DNA from: Chara braunii
Taxonomy: Eukaryota; Streptophyta; Charophyceae; Charales; Characeae
DNA: 64,000 bases
Reading direction: 5' to 3'
Assembly (NCBI GenBank): GCA_003427395.1
Contig: BFEA01000013.1
Coordinates: 5,292,052 to 5,356,051, forward strand
The notes under the pieces are model-generated. The model worked only from the letters and a program-made list of their open reading frames with translations, did not search any database and was not told the origin of the DNA. Shown here piece after piece: positions 34,797 through 45,621 of the stretch; the stretch's first letter is position 1, and each line of letters opens with the position of its first letter. The position numbers and the translations under genes were made by a program.

Positions 34797-35720
34797 CTAG
34801 ACTTTTTGACCGAGACCCAAATCTTCCCATGGCCTGCCCTGTGGCAAACCAGGGTGCCATCCACCTCTCCTGTAAGGTGACCGATTGAAATGTGGACGGT
34901 TTTGAGGGGGACCTCGACCCCTACCTCCCTCTTGGCGGTTTCCCCTACCGCCAACCGCCTGATCGTCCTGTCTTTGGCCACTTGAGGCCCGACCTTCTTG
35001 GCCCCGGCCTCCTCCTCTTCCTTGCAGCCTCCCTCCAGCCGCGACAGCAGTGTAGGACCTCCCCTGACCTACAGTCCTGTCCTCCTCCTCAAGGCCCCAC
35101 TCTATCTCGCTATAAGGGACCTCCTCCATTCCTCGTTCATCCAAAGTCAGGATCAGGCTATCCTTCCCCTTAACCTGCCCTGAAATAGTCCGACCCTTCC
35201 CCTTCTTTCCCTTTTCGAAATCCCTATTCCAGAAAGCCTTCACTGACGTTCCCTGTTCTCGTGACTTGTCATAGAAATGCCCGTGCAAACTCTCGGGCAT
35301 CGCACGATAAAATAACTGAACCAACTGTGGCTCTATTACCCCATGATTAGGGACGGCGACAGGCTCGTCCATGGGCCCCTTGAGTGCCCTTGCAGTCTTC
35401 CACTGTCGTGTGTGGATTGTCTGGAGCTTGTCAGATGCATTAATTCCTTTAGTTACATCCGCGAAACATTCACGAAGTAACTTTAGGCATTCATTGAGGG
35501 GAGTGATGGTGGAATACGCCACCATATCGTTGTGGCACTTGGCGGCACGGTCTAACGCGTGGAATGCGACCAGGACTTGCTCCTTAGGAATAATATCCTG
35601 GAGGTGCACGCATGAGTTAATGTTATCCTCCCAATTATCAAAATCTTCCCCTTGCTTCCCGCTATAGGCGTCAGGAAACTTGACTTTGACTTGTTCCCTA
35701 CGCAGGTGTGCCTCTTCCTC
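34797..35720 (-). pseudogene. Gag capsid region and RGG-rich linker, element A
   Basis: FPDAYSGKQGEDFDNWED is the typical start of a gypsy capsid. VAFHALDRAAKCH, QLVQLFYRAMPESLHGHFY and EQGTSVKAFW follow. The C-terminal third is Arg/Gly/Gln-rich (GRLQGRGGGRGQEGR), expected to bind RNA. It forms the particle that packages element RNA. Confidence 0.8.
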
Positions 35721-35896
35721 CTTTGGAACTACTATCTTGACGCCCTCTATGGCGCCAACACAGAACTGTTTTGTGTTCTTTATGCGGGCCGCATCTCAGA
35801 GCCCATCCGCATCGTCATATCGTGGGCAAAATCTCTAAAAGCTACTCGAATGGATTGTAGTGCTATGTCATGGCCCCTGGAGGCATGCATCTGCTC

Positions 35897-36572
35897 CTAC
35901 TGGACGCGAATCAACACATCTATACTTTTCGCTATCGCATCCACCTTACTCTGCAAATCCCCTTGTGCTAGCGCATTCGAATGCTGCTCTGCGCTGGCAG
36001 CCAATTCCTTTCCCAACTCAGTGGCCGCCGCTATGCGCCTCCTCCTCTGCCTTCTTAGTCGCAACTTCCATTCCATTCTTTTCTCGTCCTCTAGGGCCTG
36101 CTGCTCTAACGGGTCTTCCAAGGCCTTTATCTTTGCCACTGCAGCATCCCTCTCGTCCTGGGGGATGTACATTAAGGCTTCTTCATCCTGCCCCAGGGAT
36201 AAGTTAGCCACCCATTCTGTCACCATCTTTTGTAGTTTCTTCTGGTCTTCACTGGTCCCACTAGACTCCCCTCTTTCCTCTCTCCTCCTAGTCCTCAACA
36301 GGGGTATCTCGTCTTCCCTCTTCTTCCTCTTCAACTTCTTCTACTTCTTTAAGTTGCTCCTCCTCTTCTTTCTTCACCCTCTCCATCTTTTCCTCAAGCT
36401 TCTTCTTCTTCGCTGCCTGTGCTTCCAACAGGGCCTTCTTCTTGGCTCCCTTCTCCTTTCTCTCTCGCAGTATAGTGACACTCTCCTCTTGCTCCTTCGT
36501 ATATGGGGTGGTGCTCGTTCCACTATGCGTGTCAACCATGGTGACAGGTGTACAACCGGATGACAGTTCCAC
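35897..36572 (-). pseudogene. Gag N-terminal coiled-coil region, element A
   Basis: Two overlapping frames (36572-36288 and 36334-35897) are rich in Lys, Glu and Ala with heptad-like spacing (KKKKLEEKMERVKKEEEEQ; EQQALEDEKRMEWKLRL). The overlap with a change of frame implies a small indel near 36300. A coiled coil ahead of capsid is common in large gypsy gag proteins. Confidence 0.65.
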
Positions 36573-37386
36573 TCCTCACCACTTAGACTCTCATTCTGTA
36601 ACTGACTTAAGACTGACTCAACTAAGGACCACAGCGCCTTACCCTTTGATCCAGCTAGGTTACCACAGCCGACGGAAGCTTTCGACACCACTGTCCTTGA
36701 CAATCCAGACCCAGGTGCCCTGCACTGGCAGTCAATCCCACTTGACTTTCACTCCGGTTCAGGACTTTGTCAACTAGGGTCTCCAACCTGACTCTACTTC
36801 TAAGCTGTCACTACAGGACTTACTGCTGATCAGGAGGCATTTAAGGAGATCCCTCGTAACTCCTCAGGAATTATTTAACGTCGCAAACAGGATGATGTGA
36901 TCAGCAAGTCCTCTCAAAACTTAGACAACTTGTTGTGCAACCCACAACTCAGATTTTGGGCCTACTGTGCCACACTGAGCCTCCCGTCGGTCTGTACCGG
37001 TCCTTGGGAGGGTTTGTGTCCTCCGGGTCAGTCAAGTCGTCAGACGCAGCCTTTAGCCCTACTCAGGCCGTGTGGGTTTGGTCAACAAAGCTCTATGACC
37101 TCATTCACAGAGTTCCTATCACCTTGACAAAAGAGACTCGATGCGGAAAGAAGAGACAGACTGGCTCAGCAAGTCCCATGGGGTGTGTGCACATCCATAG
37201 GGCGAGGGGATAGGCTGAAGGCTTGGCGAGAGTATACCAAACTCCAACTTGGTCAAACTTTGTGGTCAACAGCTCCGGTCAACGCCCTGGTCGCCACCTT
37301 GGTCAACACTAATCAACGCCCTGATCAACTCCTTGGTCAACGCTGGTCAACACTTCGGTCCACTTTGCTTATTGCCGGAGCGACTA
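36573..37386 (-). other. Leader of element A
   Basis: Non-coding stretch between the 5' LTR and gag. GGTCAAC or TGGTCAAC words are repeated at 37250-37365. No convincing tRNA primer site was found next to the LTR end. Confidence 0.5.
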
Positions 37387-37964
37387 TGGCCGGTTAACCA
37401 CTAACTATGGCGACGCTAACTTCTTCCAGCCCACTTCGTCTTCGGGCGCTCAGCAGACCACCTCGCACAAGTCGCTTGAGACAACACTTCTGCATGGCTT
37501 ACGTAGCAAATGATTGAATTGCTGGACGCTGCCTCTTGATTTATACTTCTATTGGTCGCTGGTCTGCCACTTTCCTCCAGGCCCACGGTGCACACAGTCC
37601 CACACGGTACTTGCTTGACTGGACTGCGACTGACTGGACCGGTACCGCTGACTGCACGGGGTTGCACCGTCGACTCAATGGGGTCGCATTGTCTACTCGA
37701 CGCAGCAGGACCAACGACTTACCTACAAACCTCTAGCCTAACAGTTTCGACCTCTACACAACTGTAACCCCTACTTGACAGGTCTACAGATCAAATCCCT
37801 ACAACTACAGGGACCTACGACAAAGCACAAGCACTACTAAAACACAAGTCGTGGGTTCGAAACACACAGGGGTCTACTCGATACTGTACACGGGTGCAGG
37901 TAACGTCTAGGGATCGGACCCTGGGATTTGCATCCTGCTTCTGCAAAGGTGAAAAACCGTTTCA
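37387..37964 (-). repeat. 5' LTR of element A
   Basis: Partner of 30402-30987. The first 150 aligned bases differ at about 11 positions by eye, so A inserted some time ago but later than B. Confidence 0.85.
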
Positions 37965-38625
37965 AACAGGCCAATGAGTTCATTGCCGCGTACGGACAGC
38001 TGTTCCAAGCTCAGTTCGCATCGATCGAGGCTGAGGAACAGCGCCAGGCGGCAGCCGAGGCTGCCCATCTACAGGCTGAAGAGGAAGCAGCAGCTGAAAA
38101 GCAGCGGCTTCAGGCCGAAGCTGACGCAAATGCTCGGGCTCGCTGCAAGGGAGCCCAGGATCTGCTGCAGCGGCACGAAGCCGCCAGCGTCGACAAGCTC
38201 AAGTTCTGGCATTTTGAACCATCCGAGAGCCACGAAGACGCGACACCGGAAGAGCAGCACAAGGAGTTTATTGCCAAACTCGTGACCCGGTTGGTTTACA
38301 CTTGTAACCACCTGCGGTCGGAGCTGGCGAATCTTTGACGGACGGTGCGGAGCCACAAGGATCTGCATGAGTGTGCTACACGGGCACTCAGTTCCCGTGT
38401 ACAGGACTTGACCAGATGCTGGCAAACCCAACAGTGCAGCCTGAACCAGCCAATTGGAGGAACGAGTTGACCATGTATTTGCAATGTTCGGCGACATCAG
38501 CACCTTCACTGCACCAGCCACCATCAGCGAGCAGCTGGACACCTTGAAGACCGAGGTTCGGCAACTGCACCAGCTGCCCGACAAGGAAGGCAACACTAGT
38601 GCGCAAAAGTACAAGATGTTGCAAT
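37965..38625 (+). pseudogene. Gag N-terminal coiled-coil region, element B
   Basis: The frame open to 38338 reads QANEFIAAYGQLF and then an Ala/Glu/Gln-rich helix (EEQRQAAAEAAHLQAEEEAAAE), ending KLVTRLVYTCNHLRSELANL. After a stop and frameshifts the coiled-coil pattern resumes with EQLDTLKTEVRQLHQL and ends GNTSAQKYKMLQ. The left part of the gene is missing at the junction with element A. Confidence 0.6.
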
Positions 38626-38737
38626 AACCCATGCCATATGTCTCGTGGAAAGACTGAGGGCCAACTCGGCCACTCTCTGCCCAGGTCAAAAAAGGGGCAA
38701 AAAGGATCTCATACGAGGACCCAGGGCTTGGACGTGT

Positions 38738-38761
38738 GACAATTGACTTTAGTCAATTGTC
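38738..38761. other. Perfect 10-bp hairpin after TGTGACA
   Basis: GACAATTGAC (38738-38747) pairs with GTCAATTGTC (38752-38761) around TTTA. It follows TGTGACA, the same word that opens the 3' LTR of B, so 38735 could be the start of another LTR inserted in the gag of B. Confidence 0.6.
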
Positions 38762-39160
38762 GGGACCCCAACAGTCAAAGTCCAAAGGTGCCTAGCCCAG
38801 GCCGCTGGTCAAGCACACACACTTGTTTGTATGCAGGTACTCAGACAACATCAGGTCCAATGGAGAAGTCTGCAACTGCACAATCCGGGCCCTCAACTGT
38901 GAGTCAATCTGGATGACTGTGGGGGAAGCACCCGAGGCCAAACAACCTCGACAATTGCTACTTAAGGCTGGCCTTGAGTGAGTTAAGCATTCAGTCTTGC
39001 TATGCTGCTTTGACGCTGGCTCGACTTTGACTAGACACTAGCATTATGCTGGCTCAACGCTGGCAAGACGCTGGCTGTGCACTGGCGATGCGGACGACAG
39101 CACGAGGTGGAGGCAGCGTGCTGGCGCTTTTTGCATTGTGTGCTAGGCTTGGTGAGGTGG
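38762..39160 (+). other. Non-coding insert in gag of element B
   Basis: Between the coiled-coil part of gag (ends about 38625) and the capsid part (from 39842) lies about 1.2 kb without coding signal, which should not be there in an intact gag. CTGGC/GACGCTGG words recur at about 39000-39075. Confidence 0.5.
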
Positions 39161-39398
39161 CATGCTGATGTGGCGCTACCTTTGGTCTACATTGCATGCT
39201 GATGTGGCGCTACCTCTAGTCTACATTGCATGCTGATGTGGTTCTACCTTTGGTTTACATTGCATGTTGATGTGGCGCTACCTCTGGTCTACATTGCATG
39301 TTGATGTGGTGCTACTTCTGGTCTACATTGCATGCTGATGTGGCGTTACCTCTGGTCTACATTGCATGCTGATGTGGCGCTGCCTCCGGTTTACATAG
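39161..39398. repeat. Seven 34-base tandem units
   Basis: CATGCTGATGTGG or CATGTTGATGTGG starts at 39161, 39195, 39229, 39263, 39297, 39331 and 39365, each followed by a CTACCTYTGGTYTACATTG word. The period is exactly 34 with substitutions only. Confidence 0.95.
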
Positions 39399-39841
39399 AA
39401 TAGTCATGAATACTGCTGGCGTGGCATTGTCCACGTTGTCTACATGAGGTGACTGGTTGCGAGGAGGAGGAAGATCGGGATCTGTGGATGAAGGAGGTCA
39501 GGTCGTCACCTGAGGTTGACGTCATCAGTGGAATCTGCTATGTCTTCATGGTCTTCACGGGATAAAGTGCCACGAGGCACTATTGTCTGTGATCAGGAAT
39601 ATGCTTAATATCATTGTTGACATGGAGAGGGAAGAAGCCCGGAGAAGGAGAGGGGTCTGGAGGGATTATTATTGTGAGATCTTTCATCTTCTCCTCTGTT
39701 TGTTTTCCCTCCACTCTCTTCTTTTAATGGTAATGAGATACTGTTCCAGATATTACTTCCCGATTTGGGGACTTTGTTGCAGATAATGAGACTACTGATC
39801 TTTGACGACTTCCGAGTATCTACCAGACCGGGTTCATTACA
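39399..39841 (+). other. Remainder of the insert in gag of B, nothing recognised
   Basis: Contains a small hairpin GTGCC/GGCAC near 39569 and short ORFs. It ends directly at the ATG that opens the capsid-like frame. Confidence 0.4.
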
Positions 39842-40640
39842 ATGCCAACATTCTGGATTGAAAAGTTTGATGATTATACGCATCAAGACCTGGTCCCATG
39901 GTGGCAGGGCTTTACGACCGAACTGCGGATTCATCACGTCGCCGAGCACTGGTACATCGGGGTGTTGTTCCTCAAATCAAACGGCAAATGCCAGATCTTG
40001 CTCAGCCACCTGGCAACCATCCACGACGTTCAGATCGCCGATCTACTCAGGAAGATCTCTTGGGAAGATTTGACGAGACAATGGAAGAAGCGGTTCATCG
40101 TTGACGATGCCTTGACGGTCGCCATCAACTGCCTCTTCAGTATGACTCAAGGCAACACACCAACACATGACTGGCTCACGGAGTGGCAAAAGATTGGGGC
40201 AACACCCGATCTTGATTTACCATTTCCACATTTGCGTCGGGAGTTCTACAACCTGTAGTGTGCTGCCTTGAGCCTCTCACTCGGTGATCGCAAGCAGTAC
40301 ACAACCTTCGCCGAAATCATCGACAAGGCATGAGAGATCATGAAGACCAACAAGACTGCTGCACACGAGAAGTCAGTGTGGCAGCCATCCCATATGGAGA
40401 AAGGAAAATTTGGTCCACGTCCGTAGCAAGTCGCTGCTGTCCAACCGGACAATATTGTGGAAGACCTAGCAGCCACCCAGTATCACGTGAGGGAGATCAG
40501 GTCGCCGTTGTCCAGCCGCGAAGCAACAACAACTCTTGTGGGAAAGGGAAGGCATCGCTGGCTGGAATTGGACAACCAATACCATGGGTCAAGTTCAACT
40601 TGACTGAGGCTGAATACAAGTACCGCAACCGATACGGCTG
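39842..40640 (+). pseudogene. Gag capsid region, element B
   Basis: The frame 39842-40258 reads MPTFWIEKFDDYTHQD, WWQGFTTELRIHHVAEHWY, CQILLSHLATIH, LTRQWKKRFIVDDALTVAI and DLDLPFPHLRREFYNL. After a stop it continues CAALSLSLGDRKQYTTFAEI and DKA. A frame at 40330-40653 carries GDQVAVVQPRSNNNS and WVKFNLTEAEYKYRNRYG, leading into the zinc knuckle. These motifs recall gag proteins of gypsy elements from charophytes; that is memory, not a search. Confidence 0.75.
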
Positions 40641-40641
40641 C

Positions 40642-40683
40642 TGCTATTGGTGAAACAACACGAAGCACAAGACCTCCCACTAC
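40642..40683 (+). pseudogene. Destroyed gag zinc knuckle, element B
   Basis: The pattern CX2CX4HX4C is recognisable, but the second Cys codon is now TGA (40651-40653) and the last Cys is TAC, Tyr (40681-40683). First Cys and His are kept. Either change alone would abolish zinc binding. Confidence 0.75.
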
Positions 40684-41032
40684 CAGGATCAAGGCGAGGA
40701 GGATGCTTGACCTCAAATCAACTCGGGAAATTGAGCTGCGCGGGAGGTGAGGCGATTCAACCCCTCACTCCGCTAGATTCGGCCGCCTTGCTAGCGGCCT
40801 CCTACACATCTAGGGAGAATGCGGATGTTGCAAGTCCTCGGTTCACTTACGAGGATTACGCTTTCCACTTGGTCCCATCGTTGGACCAGCCACTCCACGT
40901 GCAATAATCCATCGCATGCACGGTTCCTCCACCATCGACAGATTCTGCAGCGTTGCCAACCATCACCGGGGATTTGACGTCGTAGTCAAGACTTGAAGAA
41001 CTCGACCCGTTGAGTCCGCAGACTTCCAATGG
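40684..41032 (+). other. Gag-protease linker of B, no clear domain
   Basis: A frame at 40647-40907 (QLGKLSCAGGEAIQPLTPLD, LLAASYTSRENAD) probably continues the gag end. There is no catalytic motif. Confidence 0.4.
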
Positions 41033-41626
41033 ATGCCCCTTCCCTCGTCCGGTCGATTGTCTGAACCGCATTGCAGTGTGCTCATGGCACAATTGCGAGA
41101 TTACTTGCATACTGCAGTACGAGCTCCGTTGATGGACGCCAGAGTAGAGGTTGTTGACCTTGACGACTACGTTGCGAATATCGACCGCGAGTTCAAGACA
41201 CAACGGTCCGACGACCTCGACGCGCCATTGTTGTACGTACACATTCAGATCGGAGAGCCGACCTGCAGCGCTTTGATCGATTGCGGAGCTACTCGCAACT
41301 ATATCAACCAAGACTTTATGGTACGCGTTGGCCTTGGGCCATGCGTTCGGAGGAAGTCGCAGCCCACGCAAGTCACGTTGGCCGACGTCAAACGCACAAG
41401 TCAATCGACCGGTGTATTGATTCCGTCCCCGTGTACCTCGCCACTCATCACCGAGCTTCTCGAAGCCTACAACGGCGTGTTCGAAGCTCCACATGTAGTA
41501 TCGGATCCGCCCATCCGCCACGAGATCATCCTCGAGGCCGGGGCCGTACCTTTGTGTGGTTGCATCTACCGCATGAGCGAGGAAGACTTAAGTGTGCTAC
41601 GGGCACAACTCGACGACCTTCTTTAG
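41033..41626 (+). pseudogene. Protease and RT start, element B
   Basis: YVHIQIGEPTCSALIDCGAT then RNYINQDFMVRVGLG gives a retropepsin active site (D-C-G-A-T) followed by the usual strand. About 70 residues expected between protease and RT (flap and LLG motif) appear to be missing after VKRTSQS. The frame then goes straight to LLEAYNGVFEAPHVVSD, PPIRHEIILEAGAVP and YRMSEEDLSVLRAQLDDLL, the entry into RT. It ends at a TAG where Glu/Gln is expected before RGWFRPS. Confidence 0.8.
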
Positions 41627-42477
41627 AGAGGCTGGTTTCGGCCTAGCTCTTCGCCATACGGTGCTCCCTTTCTCTTCGTTCGGAAGAAGAACAAGGACTT
41701 GCGGTTGTGCATCGATTTTCGCAAGCTCAACGAGCAAACCGTCAAGAACGCCGGCCCTCTCCCGCGCAACGACGAACTTCCCGAACGGCTGGGCGGCGCT
41801 TAAGTTCTTCTCCAAGCTTGACCTCAAATTTGGATATCACCAACTCGAGATCCGACAGGAAGACCGCTACAAGACCACGTTCAAGACGCGATATGGCCAT
41901 TTCGAATGGGTGGTTATGCCATTTGCCCTTACGAATGGCCTGACCACGTTCCAAGCGGCTATGACGACAGGGTTCCGATACATGCTAGACAAATTTGTAC
42001 TCATTTACCTCGACACAGGCGGAGTTTGGACGAGCATGTGGAGCACCTGCACACCGTTTTGGACCGGCTACGACAAGCCAAGCACAAAGGCAACCGAGAC
42101 AAATGCGAATTCGCACGGCAAGAGCTCGAGTGCTTGGGCCATTATGTCCTCTTGCGGACAAGATCGAAGCCTTCCGCGTATGGCTCGAGCCCACCAACAC
42201 CACGAACGTTCGCTCATTCATGAGGTTGGAAGGCTACTATCAACTCTTCATCACCGGGTACTCAAGGATTGCCGCACGATTGACAAGATTACAATCCCTA
42301 AAGGTGCCATTTGTATTCGATGACAACGCACACCGGTCATTCCAAGCACTCAAGACGACCATGCTCATGGCACCCGTCCTTAGCATCTACGACCTAACCT
42401 TGCCAACGAGAGTGACGACTGACGCTTTCGACTGTGGCATTGGGGCAGTCTTGGAGCAATACAATGGCAACGACTGA
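41627..42477 (+). pseudogene. Reverse transcriptase, element B, YLDD lost
   Basis: [67 protein letters not shown] and FVLIYLD are spread over two frames, with a break near 41790. Right after YLD a small deletion (about ten bases by comparison with the family pattern) removes the second catalytic Asp and shifts the frame. The continuation RSLDEHVEHLHTVLDRLR is in another frame. NVRSFMRLEGYYQLFITGYS is the thumb. Confidence 0.88.
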
Positions 42478-42790
42478 CATCCTGTGGAGTACTTCAGCCA
42501 CAAGGTGCCTCCAATCAACTCACTTGATGATGCAAGGAAGAAGGAGCTGCTCGCGTTCGCGATGGCTCTCGAACGATGGCGACACTTCCTCCTTGGGCGT
42601 CGTAGGTTCACATGGATCACGGATAACAACACATTGACCTACTACAAGACGCATGATACGGTGAGCAGCACTATCCGACGATGGATGTACTTCATCGACC
42701 AATTTGACTTCACACTGAAACATCTCGCCAGCCTCTCCAATCGCGCAACAGATGCACTCTCACAAAGACCCGATCTTTGCGCTCTGACAC
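42478..42790 (+). pseudogene. RNase H, element B
   Basis: After a stop at 42476, PVEYFSHKVPPINSLDDARKKELLAF, WITDNNTLTYYKT and ATDALSQRPD are the classic gypsy RNase H landmarks. They contain the conserved Asp of TDN and of TDALS. Confidence 0.85.
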
Positions 42791-44057
42791 ATCATGCCTT
42801 CGCATTCGACGAGGAACTCCAGCGGCACTTCGTTCGGGTCTATGAGTCCGATCCAGATTTCGCCAAGCTATATGCACAACTATCTTCGGATCACCCGCCG
42901 ACCAGCAATTCTCGCATCGTCGATGGGTACTTGCTTCTCCACTCGCGAGGCAAGGACTTGCTCTGCGTTCCACAAGACCGTCGTCTTCGAACTCGCCTTC
43001 TCGGCGAGTACCACGACTCTCGACTCGCTGGCCATTTCGGAGCCAATCGGACTATCACACGACTTCGGCAATGATTCTGGTGGCCAGACCTCATTACCTA
43101 TCTCACTCGGTATTGTGACTCTCGCGAAGTTTGTCGGCGAAGCAAGCCCCACATCCGCCATCCCTACGGCTAGTTGCGCCCGTTGCCTATTCCACGGGAA
43201 CCAACCCTCTCCATCGCCATGGACGTCACTGGTCCGTTTCCCCTCGATCGCTTTGGGCACAACGGCATCCTCACGGTCGTTGACCAATTGAGTAAGTACG
43301 AGCGATTTCTCCCTTGCAAGTACTATGCCACGGCTCCTGAACTTGCGCGCCTTTTGCACACCGGCTGGATTTACAGCCAAGCGTAGCGGAAGACATCGTT
43401 CGCAGCCGCGATACTCGTTTCATGTCGGCATTCTGGACTTCTCTCATGAACGAATCCGACACCAAGATGAAACCAAGTTCGGCTCGGCATCCACAAACGG
43501 ATGGGCAAACTGAGAGAGCACATCAGACTGCTCAGATGATGCTCCGTACGCTCATCCGTCCGGATCAGACGGATTGGGTTGACCGCCTCCTCGACATCGA
43601 GTTCACCTACAACACTTCGTTCCACCCGGCGATCGGCGTGAGTCCACTTGAGTTGCACCACGGTGGCCGGAATATCTTTGCTGATCTTCTCCTTCCACAA
43701 ATTGTCGACATAGACACTGCTTGCTCTCCCGCTACCATCCGAAAGTACAGGGAATTGCTGGCTCAAGCCCGTGCGAACATGCAAAAGGCTAAAGTTCGCA
43801 TGCAGCAGCAAGCCAATAGGCGTCGCGTGCCATGTCCCATCCACGTCGGCGATCTGGTTTGGGTCTCCGCGGAGGAGTTTGCGCTCGAAGAGGATGTTTC
43901 GCGCAAACTACTCCCCAAGTGGTTTGGACCATGGACCGTCCTTTCAGCCGTAGGTGACGAGCCCGACGACCCATCCTTTTGTGATCGAGATCCCTCCGCA
44001 TATGCCGGTCCATCCAGTCGTTCACTCCTCGAAGCTGGCGACATGCACACCAGCTAA
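42791..44057 (+). pseudogene. Integrase, element B
   Basis: GEYHDSRLAGHFGANRT is the His-His part of the zinc domain. AMDVTGPFPLDRFGHNGILTVVDQLSKY gives the first catalytic Asp. The second block reads RSRDTRFMSAFW where S-D-R-D is expected, so the catalytic Asp is replaced. HPQTDGQTERAHQ keeps the Glu. WVDRLLDIEFTYNTSFHPAIGVSP and PIHVGDLVWVSAEEFALEEDVSRKLLPKWFGPWTV complete core and C-terminus. Stops and frameshifts occur near 43073, 43170 and 43385. Confidence 0.88.
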
Positions 44058-44089
44058 GAGCGACGACTTCCCGGGCCGACTGTCGCAAG

Positions 44090-44360
44090 ACCCTCCGTCT
44101 ATGGATGGTCATTAGGAAGTCGACCACGTCATCACGGATCGCAAGTATGGCAACAAGCCTCGACAGTACAAAGTTACCTTCAAAGCATGCGATCCTTACG
44201 ACACTTGATGGATTTCAGGAGCAGATTTGCAAGCATCCGCACCGCTGATCTACGCTCTCTACGAATTAACTAAGGAAGCTTCACGACCGGCCCCTCCCAT
44301 CCTGACTTTGGCCCCTCCCTCCGACAGACAGCTTCGCCCTCGCAGGTAAGCTCGGTCTTT
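44090..44360 (+). pseudogene. Chromodomain-like tail, element B
   Basis: The continuation reads EVDHVITDRKYGNKPRQYKV, then TFKACDPYDT, a stop, WISGADLQASAPLIYALYEL and a Pro-rich end. Spacing of the VD--I, QY-V-F, W and L--AP--I--YE positions parallels the tail of element A and chromodomains of chromoviruses. Confidence 0.6.
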
Positions 44361-44361
44361 C

Positions 44362-44373
44362 AAGGAGGGCGGG
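44362..44373 (+). other. Polypurine tract of element B
   Basis: AAGGAGGGCGGG ends one base before the TGTGACAT start of the 3' LTR. Confidence 0.75.
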
Positions 44374-44374
44374 T

Positions 44375-45055
44375 TGTGACATACTGCGCATCCACACGGA
44401 CCTGCAGGGCCCGACCAGACGGAAAATAAAGGCCCTCCAGGCCCTATGTCGTTTCAGCGTATAAGCCTGAAAACGAGGGCCATTTTTAGGCCCTCATAAA
44501 GTCGACCTGCCGTGAAACTCAGGCGCCAGACTAGGGTTTAGCACAGGCCATTTTTGGGCTTGTTTGAAGACAACCTTTGTTTGAACTTCAACACCAGGGT
44601 CTGGCACGTTTCGACATTGGCAAGAGCAGCCTCCCGGACGGGCGAGCACTATATAGTATTGGCTCGCCCTGCAGGCTGCAGGTAGTTCATAGGGACTTCC
44701 CATGCAGTTCACGGGCACTTCACGTACGTTCAGGAGCTTCAGGAGTTGGCCGCAGCACCCTGGAGGAGCCCTGAAGTAGTAGTAGCTAGCGCTAGAGTAG
44801 TTTTCAGCGTTGGGCGCTGCTAGGAGGTAGAGTAGCGTTGGGAGAGAGAGAAGGGTGGAGGCCAGGGAGACTTAGCTGTGGCGCCATAGCTCCAGCTTCG
44901 ACTTCGGTGTACCTGCAACAAGGCGCCACCTTCACTGGTTAGTACTTGGTACAAGAGGGAGAGAGAGAGAGTTCTTCTTCTTCCTCCGCTAAGTCCACCA
45001 TCTCTCCCTCACCCTCTCGCCACCTGACTTCTCAGTATCTGCAGACTACGAGAGA

Positions 45056-45110
<55 letters not shown>

Positions 45111-45607
45111 GTGACTTCGGGACTTGACAACATTTGGATTCAGACTCGACATTGGGATTGAGACATTGGACGAGGGAGGACCTGTACCGAAAACTTGGTG
45201 TTGACGACATTCCTATCTCCTCCTCTTCTTCGTCTAATGCCCCTCCTCTTCGCCTGTGTATGTTTGGGACTGGCGCATTTCTTCCTGTGTGAGCGCCAGG
45301 TCCCTTCACACCATGCGATGATAATGATCTATGTTTGGTCTGCATTGCGATATTGATTGGTCTGATCATTGGTATTTTTGCTTTCCGCTGCGCTATCTTG
45401 CACTATGTGAGAGAGGTCGGTTCTTGTTCTGGTCTGCACCGTTACGGTATGCAACGCTTCCGCTGTGCTACATTGTGTTATTTTCATATGTATTTGGATG
45501 TACATTGGTTGTTGATGCTTTGCTGCCACTGCATTGTCCATTCGGGTCCTTTTCATCACTTTGTGGATCCTTGGCTCCATATACATCGCTCAACTGAGCA
45601 CGTATCA
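44375..45607 (+). repeat. 3' LTR of element B
   Basis: Begins TGTGACATACTGCGCATCC and matches the 5' LTR up to GGTATGCAAC at about 45460. It then has about 150 extra bases before ending CGTATCA. The U3 hairpins are kept: TTTCAG/CTGAAA, and GAGGGCC/GGCCCTC where the 5' LTR has GAGGGC/GCCCTC. Confidence 0.88.
45059..45107. repeat. (GA)n tract inside the 3' LTR of B
   Basis: About 49 bases of GA, shorter than the 58 in the 5' LTR. Confidence 0.95.
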
Positions 45608-45609
45608 GT

Positions 45610-45621
45610 TGGTATTGGAGG
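45610..45621 (+). other. Second primer-binding-like site after the 3' LTR of B
   Basis: TGGTATTGGAGG stands two bases after the LTR end, just as TGGTATCGGAGC follows the 5' LTR, and a (TTGA)n-rich leader follows at 45660-45750 as it does at 29440. A normal 3' LTR would be followed by host DNA. Confidence 0.55.

Larger units (their letters stand above)
30402..37964 (-). mobile_element. Gypsy element A nested in element B
   Basis: A 7.6-kb Ty3/gypsy chromovirus-like element on the minus strand. LTRs are 37387-37964 (5') and 30402-30987 (3'), more than 90% alike by eye, with TG/CA ends. Going down the minus strand come gag with a zinc knuckle, protease, RT, RNase H, integrase and a chromodomain-like tail. 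A purine tract GGCGGGAG abuts the 3' LTR. Catalytic motifs are kept but several frameshifts interrupt the reading frame. Flanking five-base words (GGTTA on the left, AACAG on the right) do not match. Either the boundaries are off by some bases or the flanks have been rearranged. Confidence 0.85.
28271..45607 (+). mobile_element. Gypsy element B, interrupted by element A
   Basis: A Ty3/gypsy-type LTR retrotransposon on the plus strand. It has LTRs at 28271-29363 and 44375-45607, a primer-binding site at 29367, and gag, protease, RT, RNase H, integrase and a chromodomain-like tail in gypsy order between 37965 and 44300. A polypurine tract directly precedes the 3' LTR. Element A occupies 30402-37964 in the opposite orientation. 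Many stops and frameshifts show that it is dead. The bases before the 5' LTR (TGCCC) and after the 3' LTR (GTTGG) differ, so no target-site duplication is visible. The LTR pair looks about 90% alike by eye apart from an extra segment of about 150 bases near the end of the 3' copy. Confidence 0.85.
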
